A stretch of 54,687 nucleotides of DNA. It comes from an uncultured Prevotellaceae bacterium. GTDB lineage: Bacteria > Bacteroidota > Bacteroidia > Bacteroidales > Bacteroidaceae. Under the pieces are notes generated by a model. The model worked only from the letters and a program-made list of their open reading frames with translations, was not told the origin of the DNA and did no database searches. Position numbers and translations under genes: made by a program. The DNA is taken from positions 1-54,687 of the forward strand of contig CAMNIN010000019.1 in NCBI GenBank assembly GCA_946540735.1, written 5' to 3'. Below, piece by piece: positions 36,004 to 45,082 of this stretch (its first letter is position 1; each line of letters begins with the position of its first letter).

Positions 36004-36879
36004 ATGAAAGGAATCGTATTGGCCGGTGGCTCGGGCACACGATTGTACCCTATCACCAAGGGCATCAGCAAGCAGCTCATCCCCATTTTCGACAAGCCCA
36101 TGATATACTACCCTATATCAGCGCTGATGCTTGCCGGGATACGTGACATACTGATTATATCGACGCCCCACGACCTCCCCAGTTTCAGACGTCTGTTGGG
36201 AAGTGGTGAGGATTTCGGCGTGCGTTTCACCTACGCCGAGCAGCCCAGTCCTGATGGTTTGGCACAAGCCTTCATCATCGGCGAGGAGTTTATTGGCGAC
36301 GACGACGCCTGCCTTGTGCTGGGTGACAACATATTCTATGGTTCCGGTTTTACCGGCCTTCTGAAAGAGAGCGTGAGCAATGCCCGTCAAGGCAAGGCCA
36401 CCGTCTTCGGATATTTCGTGAACGACCCCCAGCGCTACGGCGTGGCCGAGTTTGACAAGGACGGCAACTGTCTGAGCATCGAGGAGAAGCCCCGTAATCC
36501 CAAGAGCAACTATGCTGTGGTGGGCCTGTATTTCTATCCCAACAACGTGGTGGAGATTGCCAAGAACATCAAGCCCAGTGCCCGTGGTGAGCTGGAGATC
36601 ACATCGGTGAACCAGGAATACCTCCGCCTCGGGCAGTTGAAGGTGCAGACCCTTCAGCGCGGTTTCGCATGGCTTGACACCGGCACGCACGACAGCCTGG
36701 CAGAGGCGAGCACATTCATCGAAGTGATCGAGAAGCGCCAAGGCCTCAAGGTAGCCTGTCTGGAAGAGATCGCCTTCGACAACGGGTGGATCAGCCGGGA
36801 GAAGCTCCAGGAAATCGCCAAGCCGATGCTCAACAACGAATACGGCCAATATTTAGCAAAGAAAGCAAGCGAGAAATAA
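36004..36879 (+). CDS. rfbA: Glucose-1-phosphate thymidylyltransferase
   Basis: The 291-residue enzyme makes dTDP-glucose, the first step to dTDP-rhamnose. The nucleotide-binding start is [20 protein letters not shown], followed by [14 protein letters not shown], the catalytic GDNIFYG, and [15 protein letters not shown]. This fits RfbA/RmlA over the full length. The rest of the rhamnose pathway (rfbBCD) is not in the window. It is 34 bp ahead of a Wzc-like kinase gene, so it belongs to an exopolysaccharide or O-antigen unit. Confidence 0.97.
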   Translation: MKGIVLAGGSGTRLYPITKGISKQLIPIFDKPMIYYPISALMLAGIRDILIISTPHDLPSFRRLLGSGEDFGVRFTYAEQPSPDGLAQAFIIGEEFIGDDDACLVLGDNIFYGSGFTGLLKESVSNARQGKATVFGYFVNDPQRYGVAEFDKDGNCLSIEEKPRNPKSNYAVVGLYFYPNNVVEIAKNIKPSARGELEITSVNQEYLRLGQLKVQTLQRGFAWLDTGTHDSLAEASTFIEVIEKRQGLKVACLEEIAFDNGWISREKLQEIAKPMLNNEYGQYLAKKASEK

Positions 36880-36913
36880 ATTAAGGAAAGAAATAAAAAC
36901 AAGTTAAACTAAA

Positions 36914-39439
36914 ATGGAAGAAAACAACAAGGTAACAACGTCTGAGAACGTGCGTGAAACCGAGGAAATGTCATTCTTCAATTTCCGCTCACTTCTCCAG
37001 ACGTTTATTCTGAACTGGCAATGGTTTGCACTCTCGCTGATCATCTGCCTCGGCATGTGTGCGATATACCTCAGGTATACCACACCCCGCTACCAGTCGT
37101 CGGCCAAGCTTCTGATCAAGGAAGAAGACAACCCCAGCACGAAGAGGTCGATGATGACAGCCACAAACCTGGGTATCATCTCCAACACCGAGGGCATCGA
37201 CAACGAGATGGAGATCCTCACCTCCCTCATTCTCGCCACCGACGTGGTGAGAGACCTCAAGCTCTATGTGAGTTATGAGATGAAAGGCCGTGTGAAGAAC
37301 GTGATGATCTACAAGAACCAGCCCATCACCGTCGACATCGACCCCGCACATCTGGAGAACCTCCAAGTGCCCATCCGTCTGACCATTACCTACGAGAAGG
37401 GTAATTATAATGTACAGGGCACCTACTGGGTGACCAACGAGGAAGGAGCCTCAAGAGGTCCGTACAGCATCGACAAGACCTTCTCGTCGCTGCCCCAGAC
37501 CATCAAGACCAGGGCAGGAAACCTTTCCTTCACTTCCAACGGCAACTCGAAGCTCGGCGAGGGCAGCACGATGTATGTCACCATCACCGCCCCCAGCCTT
37601 GCAGCCAAGAAATTCAAGCGTTACTTCAGTGTCACCCCGACGTCGAAGAACACCACGATTGTCAGGATGAACATCATCGACGAGATACCGAGAAGGTCGC
37701 TCGACTACCTCAACCAGCTCGCCATCTGCTACAACCGCCAGGCCAACGAGGACAAGAACGAGGTGGCCTACCGCACCGAGGAATTCATCAACGGCCGTCT
37801 GGAGAAGATCAATGCCGAACTGGGTGAGACCGAGGGACAGTTGGAAGCCTACAAGAAGAGCCAGCACATGACGGAGCTGAGGATGAATGCCAACGCCGCC
37901 ATGGGAGGCGCCAATGAATACGACCAGAAGTTGGCCGAGGCCAACACGCAGGTAGCCCTGCTCAACAGTATCTCAGAGTACATGGACAAGGCCGACAACA
38001 AATACCAGACGTTGCCGTCGAATGTGGGTCTGAGCGACGCCACTGCCTCCAGCCTGATCAACCGTTACAACGAGATCGTGCTCCAGCGCAACAAGATCCT
38101 GAGGACCTCCAACGAGGATCACCCCTCTGTGATTCCCCTCACCGCACAGCTCGATGACCTGAGCAGCAGTATCAAGCGCGCCATGGCTCAGAGCCGCAAG
38201 AACATGGAGATCCAGCGCAACGCCATCTCCTCGCAGTTCACCAAGTACTCCAACCAGATCTCCGCCACTCCTGAGCAGGAGCGTATGCTCAACCAGATCG
38301 GCCGTCAGCAAGAGGTGAGGTCAGGCCTCTACCTGATGCTTCTCCAGAAACGTGAGGAGAACTCCATCTCCCTCGCCTCCACCGCCGACAAAGGCAAACT
38401 GATCGAGTATCCCGAGTCCAACGGTCAGGTCACGCCTGTGCCCACCGTTGTCATCCCCATCGCCCTTGTGGCAGGTATTCTCATCCCCGGTATCTTCCTC
38501 TTCCTCCTGAAATTCTTCAGATACAAGATCGAAGGTCATGACGACGTGGCCCGCCTCACCCAGTTGCCCATCATCGCCGATGTGGCCGTGGCCAGCGAGA
38601 CCGCCAAGACGAAGGCCGACATCGTGGTGCACGAGAACAAGAACAACCAGATGGAGGAAATCTTCCGAGCGATGCGAACCAACGTGCAGTTCATGTTGCG
38701 TGAGGGTCAGAAGGTCATCATGTTCACCTCGACCACCTCAGGTGAAGGCAAGACCTTCAACTGTGCCAACCTGGCTGTGAGTTTCGCCCTGCTGGGCAAG
38801 AAGGTGGTGCTTGTCGGTCTTGACATCCGTAAGCCCCGTCTGGCCGAGCTGTTTGAGATTGACGACCACAAGCATGGCATCACTCCGCTGCTGGCCCAGG
38901 AGAACCCCAGCGAGGCCGATGTCAGGGCACAGATCATCCCGTCGGGTGTCAACGGCAACCTCGACCTGCTCCTTGCCGGTCCGGTGCCCCCCAACCCCTC
39001 GGAGTTGATTTCCCGTCAGTCGCTTGAGATCGTGACCAACATCCTGAAAGACAACTACGACTACGTGCTGATCGACACCGCCCCTGTGGGTCTGGTGACC
39101 GATACCCTTCAGGTGGGCCGTGTCGTCGACGCCACCATCTACATGTGCCGTGCCGACTACACACCGAAGTCGAGTTTCGACCTGGTCAACTCACTCTCCG
39201 CAGAGGGCAAGCTTCCCAACATGGCCATCGTCATCAACGGTATCGACATGTCGAAGAAGAAGTACGGCTACTACTATGGCTACGGCAAGTATGGCAAGTA
39301 CAGCCGCTACACCAGCTACGGCAAGTACGGCAACTACGGTGGCTATGGAGGTTACGGCAGCTATGGCACCTACGGTTCGTATGGCAACTACAAGCAGAGC
39401 CACTACGGTGACAAGAACGACACGTCAATCAAACTCTAA
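36914..39439 (+). CDS. Wzc-like polysaccharide export tyrosine autokinase
   Basis: The 841-residue protein has the Wzz-like chain-length domain with two membrane helices (about residues 30-55 and 515-540, VVIPIALVAGILIPGIFLFL), a long periplasmic coiled coil, then a cytoplasmic BY-kinase. Walker A is TTSGEGKT (about 606-613), Walker A' is VVLVGLDIRKPR, and Walker B is YVLIDTAP (about 716). Residues 784-831 hold 18 tyrosines in Gly-Tyr repeats, the autophosphorylation tail. It controls polymer length and export of capsule or EPS. The small HAD gene follows by 14 bp. Confidence 0.95.
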   Translation: MEENNKVTTSENVRETEEMSFFNFRSLLQTFILNWQWFALSLIICLGMCAIYLRYTTPRYQSSAKLLIKEEDNPSTKRSMMTATNLGIISNTEGIDNEMEILTSLILATDVVRDLKLYVSYEMKGRVKNVMIYKNQPITVDIDPAHLENLQVPIRLTITYEKGNYNVQGTYWVTNEEGASRGPYSIDKTFSSLPQTIKTRAGNLSFTSNGNSKLGEGSTMYVTITAPSLAAKKFKRYFSVTPTSKNTTIVRMNIIDEIPRRSLDYLNQLAICYNRQANEDKNEVAYRTEEFINGRLEKINAELGETEGQLEAYKKSQHMTELRMNANAAMGGANEYDQKLAEANTQVALLNSISEYMDKADNKYQTLPSNVGLSDATASSLINRYNEIVLQRNKILRTSNEDHPSVIPLTAQLDDLSSSIKRAMAQSRKNMEIQRNAISSQFTKYSNQISATPEQERMLNQIGRQQEVRSGLYLMLLQKREENSISLASTADKGKLIEYPESNGQVTPVPTVVIPIALVAGILIPGIFLFLLKFFRYKIEGHDDVARLTQLPIIADVAVASETAKTKADIVVHENKNNQMEEIFRAMRTNVQFMLREGQKVIMFTSTTSGEGKTFNCANLAVSFALLGKKVVLVGLDIRKPRLAELFEIDDHKHGITPLLAQENPSEADVRAQIIPSGVNGNLDLLLAGPVPPNPSELISRQSLEIVTNILKDNYDYVLIDTAPVGLVTDTLQVGRVVDATIYMCRADYTPKSSFDLVNSLSAEGKLPNMAIVINGIDMSKKKYGYYYGYGKYGKYSRYTSYGKYGNYGGYGGYGSYGTYGSYGNYKQSHYGDKNDTSIKL

Positions 39440-39453
39440 AGCCCTTATAGCCC

Positions 39454-39885
39454 ATGGTTATCGCAGTAGATTTCGACGGCACCATTGTCGAGCACCGATA
39501 CCCCGAGATCGGTCCTGAGGTGCCTTTTGCCATCGACACGCTGAAAATGCTCATCGCCGACAGGCACAAGGTGATACTCTGGACCATCCGTGAGGGTCAG
39601 TTGCTGGAGGATGCCGTGGAATGGTGCCGGAAAAGAGGAGTAGAATTCTATGCCGTCAACAAAGACTATCCCGAGGAGAGGAAGGAATTCAACAACCATT
39701 TCTCACGGAAGATCAAGGCAGAGGTATGGATCGACGACCGCAATGTGGGCGGGATGCCCGACTGGGGCACCATCTACCGGATGATCAAAGAGCACAAATC
39801 GTTTGAGGACATGATAGCAGAAGCCAGGAAGACCAGCCTCAGAGACCATGAGGCTCCGAAGCGCAAGCACTGGTGGAGCACATAG
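39454..39885 (+). CDS. Small HAD-like hydrolase (BT0820-like)
   Basis: The 143-residue protein has HAD motif I as AVDFDGTIV (Asp6 and Asp8), VILWTIREG as a motif II region, a central KDYPEERKEF segment, and WIDDRNVGG as motif IV. There is no cap domain. Small proteins of this kind in Bacteroides are annotated as hydrolases of unknown substrate; the name BT0820-like is from memory. It is downstream of the tyrosine kinase and may act on a sugar phosphate or on phosphotyrosine, but this is speculation. Confidence 0.8.
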   Translation: MVIAVDFDGTIVEHRYPEIGPEVPFAIDTLKMLIADRHKVILWTIREGQLLEDAVEWCRKRGVEFYAVNKDYPEERKEFNNHFSRKIKAEVWIDDRNVGGMPDWGTIYRMIKEHKSFEDMIAEARKTSLRDHEAPKRKHWWST

Positions 39886-39909
39886 TCCCGTATGACAACC
39901 CATCAACGC

Positions 39910-39943
39910 AAAGGCAGCGTACCTCAAAGGTGACGCTGCCTTT
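39910..39943 (+). terminator. Terminator after rfbA-wzc-HAD unit
   Basis: AAAGGCAGCGT and ACGCTGCCTTT form a perfect 11-bp stem with a 12-base loop 24 bp after the HAD gene stop. The T tract is short (TTTGTCG). The rest of the 301-bp gap 39886-40186 is A/T-rich and holds the HU promoter. Confidence 0.7.
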
Positions 39944-40126
39944 GTCGTAGCAACGCGCCAAAAAGTAATGATTTTTTACAATGTCACATGATACCCTATC
40001 CAGGTATCCACCACACTCACGAAATGATAAATCATTATAATTATGTGAATTAAGTCATTTTTCCAAAATCGAGGTGAAAAAACCAAAAAATCCAAAAATA
40101 AATTTTCTATTCACAGCAAAAACTCG

Positions 40127-40134
40127 TATATTTG
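40127..40134 (+). promoter_or_regulatory. -7 element of HU promoter
   Basis: TATATTTG matches TAnnTTTG 52 bp before the HU start codon, in very A/T-rich DNA. Confidence 0.65.
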
Positions 40135-40186
40135 CATTCCCTTAAAAGGAGCAAGTAAAAATATACAACAAAAACAACAATAAGAA

Positions 40187-40495
40187 ATGACAAAGGCAGA
40201 TATTATCAATCGTATCGCATCCTCTACGGGCCTGCCCAAGAAAGACGTGGCAGCCACTGTAGAAGCATTCATGGAAGTCGTAAAGAACAGTCTTCTTGAG
40301 AAGAACAATGTATATTTGAGAGGCTTTGGCAGTTTTGTAGTGAAGCACAGAGCAGAGAAGACCGCCCGCAACATCTCAAAGAACACGACGATTGTCATTG
40401 AGGCCCATGATTTCCCCAGCTTCAAGCCCGCCAAGAGTTTTGTGGCCAAGATGAAAGGTGAGGATATCGAAGACGATGAGGAAGTAGAAGATTAA
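40187..40495 (+). CDS. HU-family DNA-binding protein
   Basis: The 102-residue protein has the HU/IHF fold: MTKADIINRIASSTGLPKKD, VYLRGFGSF as the beta-arm entry, and RNISKNTTIVIEAHDFPSFK for the arm and PSFKP region. An acidic tail EDIEDDEEVED follows, which many Bacteroidetes HU copies have. It compacts DNA. The 29-residue basic protein gene starts 71 bp downstream. Confidence 0.93.
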   Translation: MTKADIINRIASSTGLPKKDVAATVEAFMEVVKNSLLEKNNVYLRGFGSFVVKHRAEKTARNISKNTTIVIEAHDFPSFKPAKSFVAKMKGEDIEDDEEVED

Positions 40496-40566
40496 TCTCC
40501 GTGATGCGTGTTCACGAAGGAACATGAACATATCATCAAAACATAAACCCATTCAATTATTAAGTT

Positions 40567-40656
40567 ATGCCAAACGGAAAGAAGAAGAAGGGCCACAAGA
40601 TGGCCACTCACAAGCGCAAGAAAAGACTGAGAAAGAACAGACATAAGAGCAAGTAA
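40567..40656 (+). CDS. 29-residue basic AURKAIP1/COX24-like protein
   Basis: A tiny ORF begins MPNGKKKKGHKMATHKRKKR and ends LRKNRHKSK. The KRKKRLRKNRHK core matches the AURKAIP1/COX24 domain of small, very basic ribosome-associated proteins (mitochondrial mS38, mycobacterial bS22). I recognise the same protein in other Bacteroidetes between HU and RNase E/G genes (memory, not searched). It is easily missed by gene finders because of its length. Binding to the 30S decoding region is inferred from relatives. Confidence 0.75.
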   Translation: MPNGKKKKGHKMATHKRKKRLRKNRHKSK

Positions 40657-40765
40657 GCCCTGGGCTGAACACTCCACAGTCTATTCGGCTGAATGGCGTG
40701 TCAAGGATTCTCCATGCGGGAATTGATTGACATGCCCTTTTTTGGTTAAGTAAAGATTCTGAAGA

Positions 40766-42340
40766 ATGACCAGCGAAGTAGTGATTGATGTCCGTGCGAA
40801 GGAGATATCGATAGCTCTGCTGGAGGACAAGAAACTCGTAGAGTATCAGAACGAGCCCCGCTCGGCATCATTTTCAGTAGGCAACATCTACATTGCCAAG
40901 GTGAAGAAGCTCATGCCAGGTTTGAACGCCTGCTTTGTGGATGTGGGATTTGAACGCGACGCCTTTCTCCATTATCTTGACTTAGGAAGTCAATTCAACT
41001 CTTACGCCAAATACCTCAAACAGGTAGGAAGCGACAGGAAGAAACTTTATCCGATTTCCAAAGCCAGCCGCCAGCCCGACTTGAAGAAAGATGGCAGCAT
41101 AGCCACGACACTGACCTCGGGTCAGGAAGTGCTGGTACAGATTGTAAAAGAACCGATCTCGACGAAAGGTCCACGACTAACAGGAGAACTGAGTTTTGCA
41201 GGGCGCTACCTTGTGCTCATTCCCTTCAACGATAAAGTTTCCGTATCTACGAAAATCAAGAGCGGTGAAGAGCGTGCCCGCCTGAAGCAGCTGATCCAGA
41301 GCATCAAGCCCAAGAATTTCGGTGTGATTGTGCGCACGGTAGCTGAAGGCAAGCGAGTGGCAGAGCTTGACACCGAGCTCAAGGTATTGTTAAAGCGATG
41401 GGATGACGCCATCAGCAAAGTGCAGAAGACGCAGTCTCGCCCTCAACTGGTGTTTGAGGAGACAAGCAGGGCGGTAGCCCTCTTGCGCGACCTGTTCAAC
41501 CCCTCCTATGAGAACATATTCGTCAACGACGAGGAGGTGTATCAGGAAGTGAAGCACTATGTCACATTAATAGCCCCTGAAAAGGCGGGCATAGTGAAGC
41601 TCTACACCGGTCAGGTGCCGATATTCGACAATTTCAACATCACCAAGCAGATCAAGTCGAGTTTTGGCAAGACGGTCAATTACAAGCACGGTGCCTATCT
41701 GATCATAGAGCACACAGAGGCGATGCACGTGGTGGATGTCAACAGCGGCAACCGCACGCGTGCCGTGAATGGCCAGGAGGCCAACGCATTGGATGTGAAC
41801 CTGGGTGCAGCCGACGAGCTGGCCCGTCAGTTGAGGCTTCGCGATATGGGCGGCATTATCATTGTCGACTTTATCGACATGAACCTGGCTGAGGATCGCC
41901 AGATGCTTTATGAGCGCATGTGCAAGAACATGCAGAAAGACCGCGCCCGTCATAACATCCTTCCCTTGAGCAAGTTCGGACTGATGCAGATCACGCGCCA
42001 GCGTGTGCGTCCTGCGATGGATGTCAGCGTAGAGGAGACCTGTCCCACCTGTTTCGGAAAAGGCAAGATCAAGTCGAGCATTCTGTTCACTGACCAGTTG
42101 GAGAGTAAGATTGACCACCTAGTCAACAAGATTGGTGTCAAGACCTTCTACTTGCACGTCCATCCCTATGTGGCCGCCTACATCAACAAAGGCGTGATTT
42201 CCCTGAAGCGGAAATGGCAGCTCAGATATGGTTTCGGCGTGCATGTGATTTCCTCTCAGAAAATGGCTTTTTTGCAGTATGAGTTTTATGACGCAAAGAA
42301 GCAGTTCATCGACATGAAAGAGGAGATCGAGACGAAATAA
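40766..42340 (+). CDS. rng: Ribonuclease E/G family protein
   Basis: The 524-residue protein has an N-terminal S1 domain (about residues 35-125, GNIYIAKVKKLMPGLNACFVDV), an RNase H-like and 5'-sensor region, the catalytic aspartate segment IIIVDFIDM at about 364-372, and the zinc link CPTCFGKG at about 429-436. Its length fits RNase G rather than RNase E. It matures 16S rRNA and degrades mRNA. A strong terminator follows. With rny it gives this window two different endoribonuclease systems. Confidence 0.93.
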   Translation: MTSEVVIDVRAKEISIALLEDKKLVEYQNEPRSASFSVGNIYIAKVKKLMPGLNACFVDVGFERDAFLHYLDLGSQFNSYAKYLKQVGSDRKKLYPISKASRQPDLKKDGSIATTLTSGQEVLVQIVKEPISTKGPRLTGELSFAGRYLVLIPFNDKVSVSTKIKSGEERARLKQLIQSIKPKNFGVIVRTVAEGKRVAELDTELKVLLKRWDDAISKVQKTQSRPQLVFEETSRAVALLRDLFNPSYENIFVNDEEVYQEVKHYVTLIAPEKAGIVKLYTGQVPIFDNFNITKQIKSSFGKTVNYKHGAYLIIEHTEAMHVVDVNSGNRTRAVNGQEANALDVNLGAADELARQLRLRDMGGIIIVDFIDMNLAEDRQMLYERMCKNMQKDRARHNILPLSKFGLMQITRQRVRPAMDVSVEETCPTCFGKGKIKSSILFTDQLESKIDHLVNKIGVKTFYLHVHPYVAAYINKGVISLKRKWQLRYGFGVHVISSQKMAFLQYEFYDAKKQFIDMKEEIETK

Positions 42341-42343
42341 GAA

Positions 42344-42382
42344 ACGAGAAGCATGCGTTGACAGCGTGCTTCTCGTTTTTTT
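42344..42382 (+). terminator. Terminator after rng
   Basis: ACGAGAAGCA and TGCTTCTCGT (10-bp perfect arms) are followed by seven T residues just past the rng stop. Confidence 0.92.
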
Positions 42383-42403
42383 CCAGCCATCTGTCCGACG
42401 CAC

Positions 42404-42932
42404 TCACATACTTGCCTCGCTGCGCAAGGGCAAGTTGTCGGACGAGCCACCCACACACACGACCACCAGTCCAGTCTCCAGCATCCAGGTCTGCGCTGCC
42501 TCATCCCAATGGCAGAGGTCAGAACGGCGTAGGGGGATAGTGACCATTCTCCGCTCCCCCGCTTTCAGAGCGATGCGCTTGAATCCCTTGAGTTCTTTCA
42601 CCGGACGCTCTATATGCGAGAGAGGGCGAGACACATAGACCTGCGCCACCTCCTCTGCATCCGTGTCCGAAGTGTTGGCCAGTTCAAACTTCACGTCGAA
42701 GCCCTCTGCCGTGGGGTGAATCTCCAGGTCACGATACTCAAACCGCGCATAAGACAGTCCGAAACCGAAAGGATAGGCCACAGCGACGTTTTTGCAATCA
42801 TACCAGCGATAACCCACCAAGTCATCCTCCGCATAAGGAGCGATAAGTTTCTGTCGCCGTCATGACCGCCGCCATCGCCACGGCCATGGTCCTGATTCTT
42901 GATTTCATCATGATCTTTTCCATTTTCTCCAT
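42404..42932 (-). pseudogene. GH3 gene with large internal deletion
   Basis: An ATG at 42932 opens a 36-codon frame with a signal-peptide look (MKSRIRTMAVAMAAVMTA) that stops at 42822. Starting near 42855 in another frame is the C-terminal end of a glycoside hydrolase family 3 enzyme: YAEDDLVGYRWYD, YPFGFGLSYARFEY, then a fibronectin-III-like domain (VAQVYVSRP...VKELKGFKRIALKAGE) to the natural stop at 42404. So the signal peptide and tail remain, while about 600 catalytic residues are missing and the two parts are out of frame. It starts 20 bp after the TIM-barrel glycosidase-like gene, so an intact copy was probably its operon partner. Confidence 0.85.
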
Positions 42933-42952
42933 TAATAACGCGATCATCATAC

Positions 42953-44836
42953 TCAATATCCCAGTCCCACATAGCTATGCGCCGGAAGGCGCAGATCGAA
43001 CACCGTCTGCTGCTCAGAATAGCCATAAAAGCGATGTCGGGAAGGTTTCACCTCCGCGGGAGACAATTGCTCGCCGGTCATGAGGTTGCGCAGAGCCTTC
43101 ACCTTCGCATTGACCACCACACGGAGGTTGACGGCATGGTCATTGAAATTCTCCACCACCAGAGTCTTGTTGTCGTAAGGAAACAGCGCCACCTTGGAAG
43201 GGCCCTCGATGTAGGCACCCACGTCCTTGCTCATCGCACGGCGTATGACGTTGAGCGCCGGTGCGGGGAAATCATAGAGATTGCCGAAATCATCCGGGAT
43301 GGTCAGAACGAAAAGCGTCCCTTTCGAGTAAGTGTCGCGCAACAAGATGGGATACCCCGACACGCCCCCGCTGAGCGGACGTCCGGCGCTGACCACCTCC
43401 CAGGCATCATTGGTGAAGTATTTCACCTGCGGGATGATAAATTCCCGTTCAGCCTTTCCTGCACCCCCGAAATCATTGACGATAGCCTTCAAGTCGCCGC
43501 AATACAGTTCCACCACATCAGCGAGTTTCTCCTTGATCGCCTTGAGCAGTCCTGTCGTGATAATCACATCACCACCGCCAGTCAGTTGCCGTTTGATACG
43601 TTCCACGATCTGCGGGTCTTTGGCAGCCTGCTGCGTGAGCAGGATCTGTTGTTTTCCGTCCTGCCATTGCGGATACATGTCCATGGGCAGGCCTATCATG
43701 CCGAGATAATTCTGCAGGAAGTCCTCGCCCGAGGAATGGTAGGGTTTGTAAGAAGCCAGTCCGACCGGGCGGCCCAGTTTCCCTATGAGCAGATCGGTCT
43801 GGTGGAGCGTCTGGTTGGCGAAACGAGCCATGGTGGTCGGTGTTATGGTCTTGCCGTCTTTCACGAAAGGAGCCACCATCTCATCATAGCGGAAGCTGTT
43901 GCCCCCTTCTGTCTGCCACGGCGCCCGCATAGCCGGTGAGATTTTCACCTCGGCCAGTTGCATGTAATTCCAGAGAATGATTTCGGGAGTCTTCGACAAC
44001 ATGGTAAGATGCAGCTGTTCGGCATATCGGTCCATGCTCATGTGTATGCCACCCGCATCGACCCAACCGCCGCCATTCCGTCCTGGCGCGATATTGTCGA
44101 AATAGCGCATCACATTGTAGCTCAAGTAATTCTGCAAGTGCTGTGCAGAAGCAGGGTCACGGGTCTCCGTACCCGTCCATATCCCGTCGAAGTAAGCAGG
44201 CTCCTCCTCGAGGTTGAAACCCAGGCCATGGAAATGGTCATACCAGTTGGGGTATTTGATGATGACCTTCACCTTGGGATTGACAGCCTTGGCAGGAGCC
44301 ACCACCAATTCACGTCCGGCGTCGGCCATGAGCCTGAGCCGGTATTCGGTCCAGCTTTTGTTTCCTTTGGCAGCGATCTCGTCATCATTCTTCAGGTCGA
44401 TAAAGAAGAAATCGTCGAGGATAAAGTCATCAAAGAACTTGGCCGTGTATTCCGAGATCTGTCTCACCTGTTCTCTTTCCTCCTTCCTGGCGTAACTATA
44501 AGTCTCGAAATCCGACGGCTCGGACCGGGTGAAAGTGATGCCTCCCCCCACTTCCAAACCTTTCGAGAGAAAGAATTTCTTCACTTTGCCAAGCGTCTTC
44601 TCAGGCACGGTGAAAGCATCCCGATGCGTCTCGAGATAGATCTTGTCGAGATCCACCTGGCTGCTCACCGTCTCCCAAGTGGATTTCAGGAACTTGTCAT
44701 CCTCCATCCGCGCCACGTCCTGTGCACGGATGTAAGTAGACACTTTGAAGTTTTTGTACTTTCCTGCCTGGACGGTGGAAGTGGCCAAAAGAGCAAGCGC
44801 TATCAGCAGGAAACGACTGAGATGATTGTTTTCCAT
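42953..44836 (-). CDS. Secreted TIM-barrel glycosidase-like protein, unknown specificity
   Basis: From MENNHLSRFLLIALALLATS (44836) the protein has 627 residues with a signal peptide. The middle contains FILDDFFFIDL, ELVVAPAKAVNPKVKVIIKY, GIWTGTETRDP and GGGWVDAGGIHMS, motifs of a TIM-barrel family widespread in Bacteroides that I recall only as hypothetical. A C-terminal part (about 520-620) looks like a glutamine-amidotransferase-like or beta-sandwich domain of GH42/GH-A type enzymes. Catalytic residues are not assigned. A GH3 remnant follows directly, which supports a role in glycan breakdown. An in-frame upstream ATG at 44881 exists. Confidence 0.75.
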   Translation of the reverse strand: MENNHLSRFLLIALALLATSTVQAGKYKNFKVSTYIRAQDVARMEDDKFLKSTWETVSSQVDLDKIYLETHRDAFTVPEKTLGKVKKFFLSKGLEVGGGITFTRSEPSDFETYSYARKEEREQVRQISEYTAKFFDDFILDDFFFIDLKNDDEIAAKGNKSWTEYRLRLMADAGRELVVAPAKAVNPKVKVIIKYPNWYDHFHGLGFNLEEEPAYFDGIWTGTETRDPASAQHLQNYLSYNVMRYFDNIAPGRNGGGWVDAGGIHMSMDRYAEQLHLTMLSKTPEIILWNYMQLAEVKISPAMRAPWQTEGGNSFRYDEMVAPFVKDGKTITPTTMARFANQTLHQTDLLIGKLGRPVGLASYKPYHSSGEDFLQNYLGMIGLPMDMYPQWQDGKQQILLTQQAAKDPQIVERIKRQLTGGGDVIITTGLLKAIKEKLADVVELYCGDLKAIVNDFGGAGKAEREFIIPQVKYFTNDAWEVVSAGRPLSGGVSGYPILLRDTYSKGTLFVLTIPDDFGNLYDFPAPALNVIRRAMSKDVGAYIEGPSKVALFPYDNKTLVVENFNDHAVNLRVVVNAKVKALRNLMTGEQLSPAEVKPSRHRFYGYSEQQTVFDLRLPAHSYVGLGY

Positions 44837-45009
44837 GTTCTGCATCATTTGAATTGGTATTGGTTTTTCTCTTGGTATCATCAGCTCTCATTAAACAGCC
44901 ATAGGAAAGCCCTATTTCGTCTGTTGACTCGAATTTTTCCAGTGGTATATCCCCGAAAAGGGTAAGTCGGTGGTATTGTAAGAAGTATTGAATAGTTGAT
45001 GTTCTTGAA

Positions 45010-45051
45010 TGTGCCGGAAAAGCCCTTCGGCCCTTGGACTTTTCCGGCACA
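45010..45051 (-). terminator. Long hairpin after C10 protease gene
   Basis: TGTGCCGGAAAAG and CTTTTCCGGCACA form a perfect 13-bp stem with a 16-base loop, 32 bp after the protease stop. There is no T tract, so it is a likely but atypical terminator or RNA 3'-end structure. The 246-bp gap 44837-45082 holds nothing else I can name. Confidence 0.5.
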
Positions 45052-45082
45052 GCGGAGATGTCAGGTCAGTGTCTCGTCCTCA

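Noticed and set aside
17679..42932. A single GH3 gene split by a 24-kb insertion
   Set aside because: For a minus-strand gene the N-terminal piece should have the higher coordinate; here it is lower, so one simple insertion cannot explain it.
42862..43083. 73-codon plus-strand ORF with hydrophobic start
   Set aside because: It is the reverse strand of the GH3 remnant signal-peptide region and the end of the TIM-barrel gene.
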